NCBI GenBank assembly: GCA_030674185.1
Contig: CM060312.1
Span: forward strand, 78,562,854 to 78,626,853
Length of the DNA stretch: 64,000 bases
Direction of reading: 5' to 3'
Source of the DNA: Monoplex corrugatus
Taxonomy: Eukaryota > Mollusca > Gastropoda > Littorinimorpha > Ranellidae
Shown here: positions 1 through 9,596 of the stretch, one piece after another
Position numbering within the stretch: the first letter of the stretch is position 1
How the letters are laid out: every line of letters starts with the position of its first letter
Position numbers and translations under genes: made by a program
Notes under the pieces: generated by a model
The model's input: only the letters and a program-made list of their open reading frames with translations
Told to the model about the DNA's origin: nothing
The model's database searches: none

Positions 1-156
1 ATCATCATCATTTATCATTGTTGTTGTTCTTACTACATCAACATTATTACTGTCGTTGTCAATGATCGTTCCCATCATGTTTCGTTATCGAGAACGCATA
101 CAATTACACACACGAAAAAAAAAAAAAACATACTTTTTCTTCCTGTACGTTTTCAG

Positions 157-427
157 GCAGGAAAAAAGAAATCAGCCAAAAAGTCCGGCAAGAAGTCCGG
201 CAAAAAGTCCGGCAAAAAGTCCGGCAAGAGGTCAGGGAAGTCGACCGCCAAGTCGGACAAGACCAGCACGTCGGTGGACATCATGAGCATGCCTGCCATG
301 GAGAACCTGCACTACATCGCCCACGACGTGCCCGACGCCCTGGACAAGCGAGGCTTTCGGCTGGCCGGACGGCGGCGGCAAGAAAAAAGGCGGGAAAAAG
401 GGAGGGAAGAAGAAGAAGAAAAAGTAA
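157..427 (+). CDS. SMKR1: Last exon of SMKR1-like small lysine-rich protein, with a frame break
   Basis: Seen: a pyrimidine-rich 3' splice site ends in AG at 155-156. An open frame follows, beginning A-G-K-K-K and continuing with four Lys-Ser-Gly-Lys type repeats, then the core VDIMSMPAMENLHYIAHDV, then PDALDKRGF. At about 358-361 the frame breaks by one base. The +1-shifted frame continues with Trp-Pro (362-367), Asp-Gly-Gly-Gly and a Lys/Gly tail, ending at TAA 425-427. Known: vertebrate small lysine-rich protein 1 has a basic N-terminus, then VDI, AM-NL-YIAH, RGF and WP in this order, then a basic tail; it is a tiny protein reported in ciliated and testis contexts. Match of order, spacing and the WP just past the break makes homology likely. 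The first exon must lie left of the window. Odd: the extra G near 359 is either an assembly error or an inactivating mutation. If read straight through, the frame ends at 477 with an unrelated tail. Confidence 0.72.
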
Positions 428-474
428 AAGTGATAGCTGACTCTTTTTGTTTTCAACATAACATTTTGAAACAT

Positions 475-790
475 TAGAATGGTAGGTTGGGGGGGGGGAG
501 GGAGGTGGGGGGGGGGAGGGGCAGGTGGGGAGGGGGGAGAGGGTCCATGAGAAGAGAGGAGTGGTGTCTAAAGTGATGCTGACTCTTTGATGGATAGAGC
601 TTGGCTGTGCCAAGTTCGATTCCTCCTGTAATAATGACTTTTCGTTTGGCAACTTTCTCTTTCAGTTCGTTAGACAAAACAGACATACCTTTGAAAGATT
701 AGAATGGGGGCTGGGGAGGGGGTAGGTTAGGGCGGGGGAGGGTGTGGTGGGGGGAGAGGGGGCATGAGAAGAGAGGAATGATGTGGGTGG
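475..790. repeat. Imperfect G-rich duplication downstream of the first exon
   Basis: Two blocks of about 100 bp, 475-575 and 690-785, share the order GAAA(C/G)ATTAGAATGG, a G-rich run, then CATGAGAAGAGAGGA. They look like a direct duplication with period near 215 bp in the 3' flank of the SMKR1-like exon. Long G runs could form G-quadruplexes. No coding sequence is supported here. Confidence 0.6.
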
Positions 791-933
791 TTAACTTGAA
801 AAGAGGGGTGGTGGTGGTGGTAAGGTTAGGGTTGGCTGTTTCACTGACGCAAATGGAGAAGAATGAGTGGATTTTTTTTTCTTTTAAAATTAATTAAAGA
901 ATTTGGAATGTCACGATGAAACTGCTTTTGTAT

Positions 934-963
934 GTTATTATATTATTATTATTATTATTATTA

Positions 964-1003
<40 letters not shown>

Positions 1004-1160
1004 TATATTATTATTATTACTATCGCCGTTGTTGTTATTATTTTGTTATTTTTGAGTTTGGGAAGTTATCGATAAAACTTCTTTTGCATGATTATTATTA
1101 TTATTATTATTACATCATCATTATTGTTATTGTTGTTGTTATTGTTATTATTATTATTCA
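934..1160. repeat. (TTA)n microsatellites
   Basis: Two TTA-rich tracts, 934-1018 and 1087-1160, flank a short unique stretch. The apparent Tyr/Leu/Ile-rich reading frames are produced by the repeat and are not genes. Confidence 0.9.
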
Positions 1161-2209
1161 AGGGTGTTGGGATAACAATGAAATGTTTTGTGTTGTACTT
1201 CTTACAATCGTCATTTCGCCAAAACCGTGTGCTTGCTAGTGGACCAACTCACTTGCTACTACAGACAGACTGAAGAAGAAAGGTATTTTTATTTTCATCC
1301 TCTACATAACATCCCCGCAAAAGGAAACACAGTTCTTTTTGTGTTCTGGGAAGCTCTATCATTATTCGATCAAACTATGAATTAAATAATGATAAAAAAA
1401 AAATAAAAAAGCGAACCAAAACGTGATTATGATTTTGGGTTTTCTTTATAAAGGTTTCTAAAAGTCATTTTGATTTTGAGGACTTGATGGGACCTTTTGT
1501 TTCCCTATATATGGACATCCTAGAAAAAAGAAAACACACGAGTCATATTCACATTCTGAGAATCATTGTTGTTAACGTTTTCGTTCCATTTGGCTTAGTT
1601 CACTTGCCCATCTTAATGCTCTGAGCATTCTGGTGGTGTCAGTACCTCTCAGGTTCCATTCACCCTCCCCATGTCGAACAGGAATCTTGGCAGTCAGTGC
1701 CAAAGATTCTGCTCAGGCTGAAGAAGCCTGGCAGATAACTGCTGGCAGATTTGGGTGGCGCGTATATGGAATTGTACGAGTGAGATGAAGCCCTTTTAGA
1801 AGAAACTCCAAATTCCAGACCCAAAACGTATATTGAAAAGAAGCAAAAATGCAGAAAAATAACCCCCCGAACAAACAAACCAACAAAAACAAAACAAAAC
1901 AACAACAACAACAAAAAACCCGGATTTTTCTTCTGAGATTTCCTTACAAATGTTTGAATCAGGTATTTGATTTTGGGGTGGGGGGTGGGGTGGGTGGGGG
2001 GGCGGGTGGTGGTGGAGAGGATGTTGCTGGAGAAAGAACAGACAAAATAGTTTTTCATTCTGACCATCTGCTGTTTTCGTTTGACTGTTAGATGATTTTT
2101 GTGTGTTTGTGTTTCTGATTATTAAAATGGAGAATATCGATGTTTCACGATGTGGCAGAAAGTTAAATTGTGTTAGTGAGAGTGGGAGAGGACGATCACT
2201 GTCAAAACT
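1161..2209. other. No gene seen; possible poly(A) signal and A-rich/G-rich tracts
   Basis: An AATAAA at 1402-1407 could in principle serve the SMKR1-like transcript, but 975 bp of mostly microsatellite separates it from the stop. A (CAA)n-like A-rich tract lies at about 1850-1920 and a G-rich run at 1976-2017. A small imperfect hairpin, TTGGCA...TGCCAA, is near 1685-1702. Nothing else is recognisable. Confidence 0.4.
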
Positions 2210-2212
2210 GAA

Positions 2213-2365
2213 AATTTGTTGTTTGTTCAATTTTTGTTTGTTTTTCTTTTTTGTTGTTGTTTTTTGTTGTTGTTGTTGTTGTTGTTCGTATTTTTTTTCT
2301 TTGTTTGCTGTCTTAGTTTCTTTTGTTAGGTTTTCTTTTTCTTTTCATTTTGATAATGTCTCTGT

Positions 2366-2401
<36 letters not shown>

Positions 2402-2418
2402 CTCTCTCCCTCTCTCTC

Positions 2419-2511
<93 letters not shown>

Positions 2512-2543
2512 TGAGTGAGTGAGTGAGTGAGTGAGAGAGAGAA

Positions 2544-2578
<35 letters not shown>

Positions 2579-2580
2579 AG
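2213..2580. repeat. Compound microsatellite with inverted (CTGT)n/(ACAG)n arms
   Basis: In order: (GTT)n and T-rich sequence, (CTGT)n at about 2367-2392, (CT)n, a long (TG)n, (GAGT)n, (GA)n and (ACAG)n at about 2549-2578. The first and last tetranucleotide tracts are reverse complements, so the whole block is an inverted repeat around a (TG)n core. Confidence 0.85.
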
Positions 2581-2635
2581 GGTAGGTGACCTGATGAGGG
2601 TATTTCGTTACACCTTTGCCTCTGAAGGGAACCGA

Positions 2636-2960
2636 CTGTTTGTTTGTTTGTTTGTTTGTTTGTCTCTTTCTTTCTTTGTTTATTATCTACTTGTTTGTTT
2701 GTTTCTTTATTGATTTTATTTATTTATTTATTTATTTGTTCACTTATTTATTTATTCCTTTATCTATTATTTTTTAATTATTATCATATGTTTATTTACT
2801 AATCATTTGTTTGTTTGTTTCGTTGTGTGCCTGTTTGTTTACTTATTCATATGTGTATAAGTACCTATGTTTGTTTAGTTCTATGCGCGTAAGTAGGTAT
2901 TCTTTATTTTCTTGTATGTGCATGAATACGTATTGTTTATTTATTCATATGTGATATAAG
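2636..2960. repeat. (TTTG)n and (TTTA)n low-complexity stretch
   Basis: Tracts of TTTG (2638-2662) and TTTA (about 2716-2760) decay into T-rich sequence, in which motifs such as TTTATTCATATGTG recur at loose intervals up to about 3370, suggesting an old degenerate tandem repeat. Confidence 0.6.
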
Positions 2961-2975
2961 CCCGTACTGTTTATC

Positions 2976-3006
2976 TACACCACACCACACACACACACAC
3001 ACACAC

Positions 3007-3043
<37 letters not shown>

Positions 3044-3245
3044 CACACACACATACAACATAACATCAAACAAAACACAATATATATAGTATATATTATA
3101 TATATATATATATAATATATATATGTGTGTGTGGTGTGTGTGTGTGTGTGTGTTGTGTGTGTGTGTGTGTGTGTGTGTGTTTGTGGTGTGTGTGTGTGTG
3201 TGTATGTATATATGTATATATATATATATATATATTTATTAATAT
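2976..3245. repeat. Palindromic (CA)n-(TA)n-(GT)n microsatellite cluster
   Basis: A (CA)n tract (about 2978-3052) is followed by (TA)n (about 3080-3125), then (GT)n (about 3124-3205) and again (TA)n (about 3206-3235). The CA and GT arms are reverse complements around an AT core, so a very long hairpin or cruciform is possible. Confidence 0.88.
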
Positions 3246-3890
3246 AATATAAAATAAGTACTATCATCTGATTATTTACATGTGTATGAGTCCGCATTGT
3301 TTAATTCCATGTATGTACGTATTGTTTATTTATTTATATTATTATATGTGCATGAGTATGTATTGTTAATTTGTTTAGATGTGTATGGGTAGTAAATCTG
3401 TTGACCACAGTCTTATTGACATCCATCATAAGTCTAAAACTCATTTTCTTTCTTTCTTTCTTGCTTTCTTTTCTTTTTCTTTTCTTTTCTTTTCTTTCTT
3501 CTTGAAGTTGACATCGAAATATCTGTCCCGTGGCCTGATTTTTTGTGATAGTTAAAATGTTGTGTACGAAAGAAGTGCAGACTATTGCTCATAGCTGTGT
3601 CCCTGTATCCTATATCTCTCACGTATATTTTTCGTTGTATTTTAGAACAGAACAGGGCCTCAAATATACACACGTAATCGCGTTATTTATTTCTCAAGAA
3701 GTCCTTGTCTTTGATTTGGGATGGCCGAAACGATGACAGACTGTACTATACACGTAAATGCATAATGCATTTCTCAAGAAGGCCTTTTGTTTTCTTTTCT
3801 TTTCTTAATTCTTTTTTCTCCCCCCCCCCCCCCCCCCCCCTCCTTTTTTTCCTTTCTTTTTTCCGAAAAGACTAACACCAAGACCACCAC
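3246..3890. other. No gene seen; (TTCT)n and homopolymer C tracts
   Basis: Contains a polypyrimidine (TTCT)n tract at about 3445-3500, a short duplicated stretch around CTCAAGAAG(T/G)CCTT at about 3693 and 3773, and a run of about 20 C residues at 3822-3840. No coding or RNA signal recognised. Confidence 0.5.
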
Positions 3891-4082
3891 TTAATCCTTT
3901 CACTCCCGCACGCTGTCCACCAGCGTCCAGCATTGTCAACCATGCTAGCAAAGCAAAAATTGACCCTTTGACTCCCTCATCCTATCCACCAGCGTCCTGC
4001 AGGAAGCTGGTGGATATGGTGAGGGAGTCGAAAGGTTTAAGTTTTTGCAATCGGTGGACAGGATGCGGGAGTAAAAGGTTAA
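3891..4082. mobile_element. Nested-palindrome MITE (TTAA-CCC type), copy 1
   Basis: Begins and ends with TTAA. Four blocks of the form CCCTTTGACTCCC-CACCCTNTCCACCAG occur as two nested inverted pairs. The inner pair meets at a CCTGCAGG core at about 4005, giving a near-perfect hairpin; the outer pair is separated by spacers holding CATGCTAGCAAAGCAAAAA. Known: piggyBac superfamily elements duplicate TTAA and have termini starting with CCC. Inference: a non-autonomous piggyBac-like hairpin MITE. It has no coding capacity. Confidence 0.65.
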
Positions 4083-4133
4083 GGTGTAGTAGTGGAGAGC
4101 AGTCCGTGATTCCACTTTTTTTTTTTTTTTTTT

Positions 4134-4440
4134 AAGGATCACTGCACTCAGGGAGGTTACCTCTTGTGCTTACCTTTTTCTTTTTCTTCGTCCCATTTTC
4201 TACTTCACATTAATGGCCACAGAAAGCTGGGGCAGGAGGGTCTTTGTTTTTCACAGTGCGATGATGATGATGATGATGATGACGTCGATGAGGGTGATAA
4301 TCATGATACTATGGAGTTCCATCTAGGATTGAGACTGCGTGACAGGGCTGTAGCCTACTCTACGCTTACTACCATAATATATCCTGGTGTCAACCAGGCC
4401 CGAGAGATACAGACACGACAACACGGCGACTGGTCTCGAA
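4134..4440 (-). mobile_element. Dispersed repeat SINE-A, 3' half
   Basis: Matches, on the minus strand, the right half of the repeat seen at 10913-11215 (plus) and most of 20213-20640 (minus). Diagnostic pieces are CCTGGTTGACACCAGGATAT near 4385 (as complement), a (CAT)n/(GAT)n insert at 4260-4281, and GTAACCTCCCTGAGTGC at the outer end. It abuts the hairpin MITE through a poly-T run (4117-4134). Confidence 0.65.
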
Positions 4441-4564
4441 CCTGAGGTTTTCGTTTCCTAGACAGGATGTTGTTTTTCTGTCGTGGTTTTGTTTTCTTTG
4501 TCTCTACTGGTCTTTGTTCACCATAGTTTTGTCTGTTTCATCGCTAAATTCTGTCTAAGGGATT

Positions 4565-4966
4565 GAAATTATTTTGCTTGTACGTGGGCCAAACTTTCCA
4601 CACGCACTCAAGTATATGAGTGAGGCTTTTACATGTACAATCAAAATTTTCATCCCGCCATGAAGGCAGTCATATTCCGTTTTCGGGGAGGTGCATGCTG
4701 GATGTTTTCGGGTTTCCATTAGCCATTGAACACTGTCATGGCTCACAGGATCTTTTACGTGCGTATTTGCTGTTCTGTGTGCGTATGCTCTCGAGAGCGG
4801 TTAAGGCACCAGCAGGTCTGAAAATCTGTTGATTGGGAAATAGGGTGAGGGTGGTGTGGGTGGAATCCTCACCCTTTATCCACCAGGCGGTACCCAAGTA
4901 GGATCGAACCCATACTTCCCAGTTGGAAATGAGTGTCTTGACCACTCGACCCTCGTGCTCGTGGAT
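4565..4966 (-). mobile_element. tRNA-derived SINE-B, near full length
   Basis: Read on the minus strand from 4966, the head has A-box-like GTCGAGTGGTCAAGAC and B-box-like GGGTTCGATCC, typical of a tRNA-derived RNA polymerase III promoter. The body then carries CGTAAAAGATCCTGTGAGCC, CATGACAGTG, and CGAAAACATCCAGCATGCAC. The same order occurs at 35109-35385, 60825-61150 and, without a clear head, 31540-31985 and 33085-33840. This copy gives the best view of the whole unit (about 400 bp). The 3' end on the left has no clear poly(A). Confidence 0.72.
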
Positions 4967-4971
4967 TGAAT

Positions 4972-5312
4972 GGTCTTTCTTTCTTTTTTTTCTTTCCTCT
5001 TCTTTCTTTCTTTTTTTCTTTATTTTCTTATTTCTTTTTTTCTCACTCTTTCTTTCTTCCTTCTTCTTCTTCTTTTCTTTTTCTTCTCTCCCCCCCCCCC
5101 CCCCCCCCCCCTTTTTGTTCTTTCTTGTTTTCATAATCCCTTTCTCAAAGAAAAGAAGTCTTCTTCTTCTTCTTCTTCGTCATCGTCGTCTTCTTCTTCT
5201 TCCTCCTCCTCCTCCTCCACATTCTCCTCTTCCTTCTTCTTCCTCCTCCTCCTCCTCCATCCCCTTCTTTTTCTTCTTCTTCGACGTCGTCTTCCTTTCC
5301 CTCCTCTTTTCC
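4972..5312. repeat. Long polypyrimidine tract
   Basis: About 340 bp of almost pure C/T on the plus strand, including a run of about 22 C at 5091-5112 and (TTC)n blocks. Mirror-symmetric parts could adopt H-DNA. The Phe/Ser/Leu-rich frames here are artefacts of composition. Confidence 0.9.
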
Positions 5313-5447
5313 GTCATCTAATGATACAAAGATGGACATGGAACCCATAAGTTAGGAAAGACCTGAAGCTCTTACCAGCATAATTATCTGTTTACAGCTT
5401 ATGCCATGGTCATTTGGGTCTTGTCCATCGCACGGCGTTTGTGGCAT

Positions 5448-5725
5448 TAGTCATCATCGTCATTATCATCATCATCATCATCATCATGTACCCTGCTGCA
5501 TGGCGTTGGCGATCATGGCCCTCCAGACAAATCGCTACAAATACATCTCTTATCCTCTCTATCCTCATCACTCTGCAAGTCTGCCCAATATCTTCTCCCT
5601 GTGTGTCTACCTGGTGTTCTTTTCTCCTCCAGCCTTCCTGTCGTGACTGGTTGATCTAACTTCTCTCGCATCATAAAATATCTTATAAATGTTGCTTCTC
5701 TTTCCCTAATCTTCTTCAAAATAGA
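5448..5725 (-). pseudogene. RTE-type LINE 3' end with (ATG)n tail
   Basis: The minus strand encodes pieces of the RTE-clade C-terminal tail: I-R-E-R-E-A-T-F-I, then VTTGRLEEKRTPGR, then WRAMIANAMQQGT near 5490-5520, with at least one frame shift between. The stop is followed directly by (ATG)n, seen on the plus strand as (CAT)n at 5455-5488. It is 5' truncated to the last 280 bp. Same family as 6813-7187, 12600-12784 and 16255-16547. Confidence 0.75.
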
Positions 5726-6122
5726 ACGGTGGTGTTAGAACAAACATGGAATCCATTCCGAGCGAGGAGACGTTGGCTTGTGAGAACTGAAGGAAAAAAT
5801 AAAACACCTTCTTCTAGCCAGTTGTGTCCATTTTGTGTGTGTATCGTTTGCTTGACAATAACTACTTCATCGAAACTTAGCACCTGTTTTGTTTTGGTAA
5901 ATAAGCGTTGATGTTATATTCTTTTTGTCTTTTATTTTACGGTTTTGTTTTGTTTGGGTTTTTTTTTCCATCTACACCTGCCCGTACGGTTATTAAGGGC
6001 AACTTCAGAGGTATAACATCTTACAATAATTCTTGGGTTTCTAGAATGTACGTAGTTAGTCTCTGATTCCGGAGCTGTTATGGAGCAAAAAGGTCAAAAC
6101 ATTACTTTTTTTTTCTCATGAA
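5726..6122. other. No feature recognised
   Basis: A unique-looking stretch without convincing open frames, RNA motifs or repeats. Confidence 0.4.
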
Positions 6123-6146
6123 CCGCGGTGTGTGTGTGTGTGTGTG

Positions 6147-6185
<39 letters not shown>

Positions 6186-6560
6186 TGTGTGTGGTGTGTG
6201 TGTGTGTGTGTGTGTGTGTCTGTGCTGTTGTGTGTGTGTGTGTGTGTGTGTGTGTGTCTGTGCGTGTATGTGTGTGAGTGTGTGGTGTGTGTGTGTACTG
6301 TGGTGTGTGTGGTGTGTGTGTGGTGTGTGTCTGGTGTTGTCTGTGCTGTGTGTATGTGTGTGTGAGTGTGTGGTCTGTGTGTGTGTCTGTGTGTGTGTGT
6401 GTGGTGGTGTGTGTGTGTGTTGTGTGTTGTGTGTGAGTGTGTGTGTGTGTGGTGTGTGTGTGTGTGATGTGTGTATGTGTGTGAGTGTTGTGTGTGTTGT
6501 TGGTACTGCTGTTGTCTGTGCTGTGTCTGTCTGTCTGTTCTGTCTGTGTCTGTCTGTGAG
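6123..6560. repeat. (TG)n microsatellite, about 430 bp
   Basis: Interrupted (TG)n, with CTGTC variants at its right end. Long Cys/Val or His/Thr frames here are repeat artefacts. Confidence 0.95.
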
Positions 6561-6702
6561 AACATGTGTGCTCGTGTGCTATATGTACTTGTGTAAATAT
6601 TTGCTCGTCTGTGTGAATGTGCCAGTCTAGTCTGTGTTTGTGTAAATGTGAGTGTGTGCGTACGCGTTCGCGCGCGCTCTTCAACATGGCCATAAACTGT
6701 AG

Positions 6703-6850
6703 TGATTAGACGAACAACTTGAGAAGCAACGAACAGGCATCAGACGGAATAACCTTTTCAAACAACTAGAAGATCCTGACTTTGCAGACGATCTGGCACT
6801 GCTCTGTCCCACTCACGAGCACATCATCATCATCATCATCATCATCATCA
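6703..6850 (+). mobile_element. Short reverse-transcriptase fragment X ending in (ATC)n, copy 1
   Basis: About 120 bp translating in one frame to LFKQLEDPDFADDLALLCPT, which contains the F-A-D-D catalytic motif of a non-LTR reverse transcriptase palm. It is followed by (ATC)n at 6823-6850. The same 118 bp, differing at only about two to four positions, lies at 10777-10911 and again ends in (ATC)n. It is far too short to function and begins abruptly at TGATTAGACG in both copies. The right neighbour is the RTE 3' end on the other strand. Confidence 0.7.
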
Positions 6851-7187
6851 TGAAAGCGCCTTGCCACATGGCGTTGGCGATCATGGCCTTCCATCTGTTT
6901 CTATCCCTTGTTGCTGCAAGCACCTCTTCCACCCTCTCTGTCTTCAGCCACACTGCAAGTCCGTCCAGTATTTTCTCCCTGGGTCTACCTGGAGCTCTCT
7001 TTCCCTCCAGCTTTCCTGTTGTGACCAGGCGCTCCAATTTTGTTTTCCTCATAAAATGGCCTATAAATGTTGCCTGTCTTTTCCTAATCTTCCTTATGAA
7101 TGATCTTGTTGTGTCTGCCTCCATGAAGACTGTCTCGTTTGATTTCCTAGCCGTCCATGGAACTCTCAACATTCTTCTCACAAGCAC
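6851..7187 (-). pseudogene. RTE-type LINE 3' end, best preserved copy
   Basis: The minus frame is open for about 110 codons: MLRVPWTARKSNETVF, TTRSFIRKIRKRQATFIGHF, KLERLVTTGKLEGKRAPGR, then KILDGL, W-L and TRDRNRWKAMIANAM. This is the C-terminal region that follows the reverse transcriptase in RTE-clade LINEs. The tail beyond the natural end is (ATG)n, visible on the plus strand as (CAT)n at 6823-6850. The 5' side is truncated at about 7187, directly before the minisatellite. No catalytic domain is present. Confidence 0.82.
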
Positions 7188-7236
7188 ATACAGGAAAAAA
7201 AAAGAACTTCTTGTCTCAACATCCTTGCAAAACGAA

Positions 7237-9548
7237 CAGGCCTAAAGATCCAGGCCTAAAGATCCAGGCCTAAAGATCCTGGCCTAAAGATCCTAGCTTA
7301 AAGATCCTGGCCTAAAGATCCAAGCTTAAAGATCCTGGCCTAAAGATCCTGGCCTAAAGATCCTGGCCTAAAGATCCTGGCCTAAAGATTCAGGCCTAAA
7401 GATTCAGGCCTAAAGATCCTGGCCTAAAGATCCTGGCCTAAAGATCCTGGCCTAAAGATCCTGGCCTAAAGATCCTGGCCTAAAGATCCTGGCCTAAAGA
7501 TCCTGGCCTAAAGATCCTGGCCTAAAGATTCAGGCCTAAAGATCCTGGCCTAAAGATCCAGGCCTAAAGATCCAGGCCTAAAGATCCTGGCCTAAAGATC
7601 CTGGCCTAAAGATTCAGGTCTAAAGATCCTGGCCTAAAGATCCTGGCCTAAAGATTCAGGTCTAAAGATCCTGGCCTAAAGATCCAGGTCTAAAGATCCT
7701 GGCCTAAAGATCCAGGCCTAAAGATCCTGGCCTAAAGATCCTGGCCTAAAGATCCTGGCCTAAAGATCCAGGCCTAAAGATCCTGGCCTAAAGATCCTGG
7801 CCTAAAGATCCTGGCCTAAAGATCCAGGCCTAAAGATCCAGGCCTAAAGATCCTGGCCTAAAGATCCTGGCCTAAAGATCCGGGCCTAAAGATCCAGGTC
7901 TAAAGATCCTGGCCTAAAGATACAGGTCTAAAGATCCTGGCCTAAAGATCCTGGCCTAAAGATCCGGGCCTAAAGATCCAGGCCTAAAGATCCTGGCCTA
8001 AAGATACAGGTCTAAAGATCCTGGCCTAAAGATCCTGGTCTAAAGATCCTGGTCTAAAGATCCTGGTCTAAGATCCTGGCCTAAAGATCCGGGCCTAAAG
8101 ATCCTGGCCTAAAGATCCTGGCCTAAAGATCCTGGCCTAAAGATCCTGGTCTAAAGATCCTGGTCTAAAGATCCTGGTCTAAGATCCTGGCCTAAAGATT
8201 CAGGCCTAAAGATCCTGGTCTAAAGATCCTGGTCTAAGATCCTGGCCTAAAGATTCAGGCCTAAAGATCCAGGACTAAAGATCCTGGCCTAAAGATTCAG
8301 GCCTAAAGATCCAGGCCTTAAGATTCAGGCCTAAAGATCCAGGCCTAAAGATCCAGGCCTAAAGATCCAGGCCTAAAGATCCAGGCCTAAAGATCCAGGC
8401 CTAAAGATTCAGGCCTAAAGATTCAGGCTAAAGATCCAGGCTAAAGATCCAGGCCTAAAGATCCAGGCCTAAAGATTCAGGCCTAAAGATCCAGGCCTAA
8501 AGATTCAGGCTAAAGATTCAGGCTAAAGATCCAGGCTAAAGATTCAGGCTAAAGATTCAGGCCTAAAGATCCAGGCCTAAAGATCCAGGCTAAAGATTCA
8601 GGCTAAAGATTCAGGCTAAAGATCCAGGCTAAAGATCCAGGCTAAAGATTCAGGCCTAAAGATTCAGGCTAAAGATTCAGGCTAAAGATCCAGGCTAAAG
8701 ATCCAGGCCTAAAGATTCAGGCTAAAGATCCAGGCCTAAAGATCCAGGCTAAAGATCCAGGCCTAAAGATCCAGGCCTAAAGATCCAGGCTAAAGATTCA
8801 GGCTAAAGATCCAGGCTAAAGATTCAGGCTAAAGATTCAGGCTAAAGATCCAGGCCTAAAGATTCAGGCTAAAGATTCAGGCTAAAGATCCAGGCTAAAG
8901 ATTCAGGCTAAAGATTCAGGCTAAAGATTCAGGCTAAAGATCCAGGCTAAAGATCCAGGCCTAAAGATTCAGGCTAAAGATCCAGGCTAAAGATTCAGGC
9001 TAAAGATCCAGGCTAAAGATTCAGGCTAAAGATCCAGGCTAAAGATCCAGGCCTAAAGATTCAGGCTAAAGATCCAGGCTAAAGATCCAGGCCTAAAGAT
9101 TCAGGCTAAAGATCCAGGCTAAAGATTCAGGCTAAAGATCCAGGCTAAAGATTCAGGCTAAAGATTCAGGCTAAAGATCCAGGCTAAAGATTCAGGCTAA
9201 AGATTCAGGCTAAAGATCCAGGCCTAAAGATTCAGGCTAAAGATCCAGGCTAAAGATTCAGGCTAAAGATTCAGGCTAAAGATCCAGGCTAAAGATTCAG
9301 GCTAAAGATCCAGGCTAAAGATCCAGGCCTAAAGATTCAGGCTAAAGATCCAGGCCTAAAGATCCAGGCTAAAGATCCAGGCCTAAAGATTCAGGCCTAA
9401 AGATCCAGGCTAAAGATTCAGGCTAAAGATCCAGGCTAAAGATTCAGGCTAAAGATTCAGGCTAAAGATCCAGGCTAAAGATTCAGGCTAAAGATCCAGG
9501 CTAAAGATCCAGGCCTAAAGATTCAGGCTAAAGATCCTGGCCTAAAGA
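7237..9548. repeat. 13/14-bp minisatellite, about 2.3 kb
   Basis: The left part (to about 8400) is mostly the 14-mer CTGGCCTAAAGATC and variants with CAGG. The right part is mostly a 13-mer lacking one C, CAGGCTAAAGAT(T/C). Roughly 170 units. Variants come in runs (for example CAGGTCTAAAG and CTGGTCTAAG near 7900-8230), as expected from local slippage and unequal exchange. No open frame crosses it. Confidence 0.95.
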
Positions 9549-9596
9549 AGGACAGAGGTGATGACACTGACATTGCCAGTCCTCACCGATATAAGT

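Noticed and set aside
4923..5350. Phe/Ser/Pro-rich frames of over 100 codons
   Set aside because: Caused by the polypyrimidine tract; no splice or start context.
6116..6693. Long His/Thr-rich and Cys/Val-rich frames
   Set aside because: They are translations of (TG)n in different frames; the same applies to 13522-13829, 26748-27110, 43298-44194 and 46222-50358.
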